A stretch of 6,700 nucleotides of DNA, from the NCBI GenBank assembly GCA_035556395.1, contig DATMFB010000262.1, forward strand, positions 1-6,700, given 5' to 3'. The notes beneath the pieces were generated by a model. It worked only from the letters and a program-made list of their open reading frames with translations, ran no database searches and had not been told where the DNA came from. The first letter of the stretch is position 1; every line of letters starts with the position of its first letter. Position numbers and translations under genes: made by a program. Positions 5,704-6,700 of this stretch are shown here, piece after piece. Source of the stretch: 73-13 sp035556395. GTDB taxonomy: Bacteria; Actinomycetota; Actinomycetes; Actinomycetales; Microbacteriaceae.

Positions 5704-6700
5704 TCAGCCGTAGTACGGCACCGAGCAGGAGAAATCCGCCGCGGTCTGGCCGGTGACCCCGTCCAGCACCGGGAGACCCGAGTTGTCCGCGAGCTGCTCC
5801 TGCTGCTCCGGGGTCAGCGTGCCGTTCGGGTCGATCGTCGAGCCCCGATCGTCGCCGACCTGCGGGAGCACGAAGGGCTGGTCGGCGCGGATGTAGTCGA
5901 AGAGCGTGAATCCGGCGTCGGTCGGGAAGTAATAGCCGTGGCCCGACGTGTCCCCGCCATAGGTCGGGAACTGGGTGAAGGTGACGCGATTCAGGGGGAT
6001 GTTCTTCAGCACGAGCGCGATCTGGACGAGGGTGTACGGGTCCGCGAGGCCGGCCGACAGCGTCATGTTCGCGAGCGCCGCCTGGGAGAGTCCCAGGAGT
6101 TTGCCGATGTCGCCGAGCGTGCCGTCGGACTTCACCTTGCGGATCATCGACGACAGGTAGACCTGCTGCGAGCTGACTCGGCTCAGATCGCTGCCGTCGC
6201 CGACCGCCCCGCGGGTGCGCAGGAACGCGAGCGCGTAGAAGCCCTGCAGGTTGTAGGTCCCGGCGGCACCGATGTTGAGGCCTGTGTCCTCGTCCTGGAT
6301 CGGACCGGCGACGCACACGTCGACACCGCCGATGGCGTCGGACATCTCGATGACGCCCGAGAACGTCACCATCGCGGCGAACTGGATCGGCACGTCGGCG
6401 AACTCGGAGACCGTCTGGACGACGCAGCCGAGCTCGCCCCAGTAGAGGACCGAGTTGATCTTCCCGTCCCCGCCGATCGCGCAGTCGGGGTACGGGATCC
6501 GCAGGTCGCGGGGAAAGCTCACGACGACGGCGCTCTGCTGATCCTGCGCGACGTGGAGCAGGATGTTCACGTCGTTGAGGACCCCCTCCGTATCTGAGCC
6601 GTCGATGTTGTTCCCGCCTTCACGGGTGTCCGAGCCGACGATGAGGATATTGAACCCGCCCTCGATCGCACCGAGATCCGGGGGCGGCGCATCGGTCTCG
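5704..6700 (-). CDS. LytR-CpsA-Psr (LCP) family glycopolymer transferase, second copy (N-terminus outside window)
   Basis: The frame is open from the window edge to a TGA at 5704-5706, giving 331 residues; about 65 N-terminal residues with the membrane helix are missing, judged from the neighbouring paralogue. The GTG at 6570 is an internal valine, since conserved family sequence continues upstream to the edge. LCP landmarks are NILIVGSDTR, PRDL, ALAFLRTR and DLSRVSSQQ, all intact, so the enzyme should be active in joining glycopolymers to the wall. It shares four cysteines in equivalent places and the long C-terminal tail with the copy at 4355-5545, ending SCSVPYYG instead of SCSVAN. Differences concentrate after PRDL (with an insertion around YPDCAIGGDG) and after FPTYGG, where it has a Gly/Tyr-rich loop. 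It is upstream of tRNA-Ser on the same strand. Different or partly redundant substrate use relative to the paralogue is inference. Confidence 0.92.
   Translation of the reverse strand, partial: ETDAPPPDLGAIEGGFNILIVGSDTREGGNNIDGSDTEGVLNDVNILLHVAQDQQSAVVVSFPRDLRIPYPDCAIGGDGKINSVLYWGELGCVVQTVSEFADVPIQFAAMVTFSGVIEMSDAIGGVDVCVAGPIQDEDTGLNIGAAGTYNLQGFYALAFLRTRGAVGDGSDLSRVSSQQVYLSSMIRKVKSDGTLGDIGKLLGLSQAALANMTLSAGLADPYTLVQIALVLKNIPLNRVTFTQFPTYGGDTSGHGYYFPTDAGFTLFDYIRADQPFVLPQVGDDRGSTIDPNGTLTPEQQEQLADNSGLPVLDGVTGQTAADFSCSVPYYG

Overview
The window is very GC-rich, with overlapping, densely packed genes and strong G/C preference at third codon positions. It carries a bacterial C50-carotenoid gene set (crtI, crtYe, crtYf, crtEb) plus cell-envelope genes of the LytR-CpsA-Psr (LCP) and DUF2207 families. 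Together these point to an actinobacterium, most likely in or near Microbacteriaceae/Micrococcales. The family-level placement is inference from gene content, not from a marker gene.

Left part, plus strand (1-2490): the 3' end of a phytoene desaturase gene (crtI) is followed by crtYe and crtYf, the two small membrane subunits of a heterodimeric C50 carotenoid cyclase. Next come crtEb (a UbiA-type lycopene elongase) and a small T4 endonuclease V-like pyrimidine-dimer DNA glycosylase. Four successive junctions overlap: ATGA at crtI/crtYe, crtYf and the glycosylase, and 14 nt at crtYf/crtEb. This looks like one translationally coupled operon. CrtI makes lycopene, CrtEb adds C5 units to it, and CrtYe/CrtYf cyclise the ends to a decaprenoxanthin- or sarcinaxanthin-like pigment. 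The glycosylase would add repair of UV-induced dimers to a pigment-based photoprotection operon. crtE and crtB would be expected upstream of the window.

Middle, minus strand (2487-4301): a DUF2207 membrane protein with a signal peptide, a large extracytoplasmic domain, three further membrane segments and a Ser/Gly-rich tail ending in a polyglycine run. It converges on the carotenoid operon, and the two stop codons share one CTAG palindrome. A leaderless-type promoter candidate lies directly before its ATG.

Right part, minus strand (4355-6700): two closely related LCP-family genes in tandem, one complete and one cut by the window edge, with a tRNA-Ser(UGA) gene between them. LCP enzymes attach glycopolymers to the cell wall. 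The paralogues are nearly identical at the two ends of the shared region and diverge in stretches likely to line the active site. The tRNA ends only 34 nt before the start of the downstream LCP gene.

I see no mobile element, CRISPR array, phage gene or clearly novel system. The most interesting points are the DNA-repair gene inside the carotenoid operon and the LCP - tRNA-Ser - LCP arrangement. No gap between genes exceeds about 60 nt, counting the tRNA as a gene.
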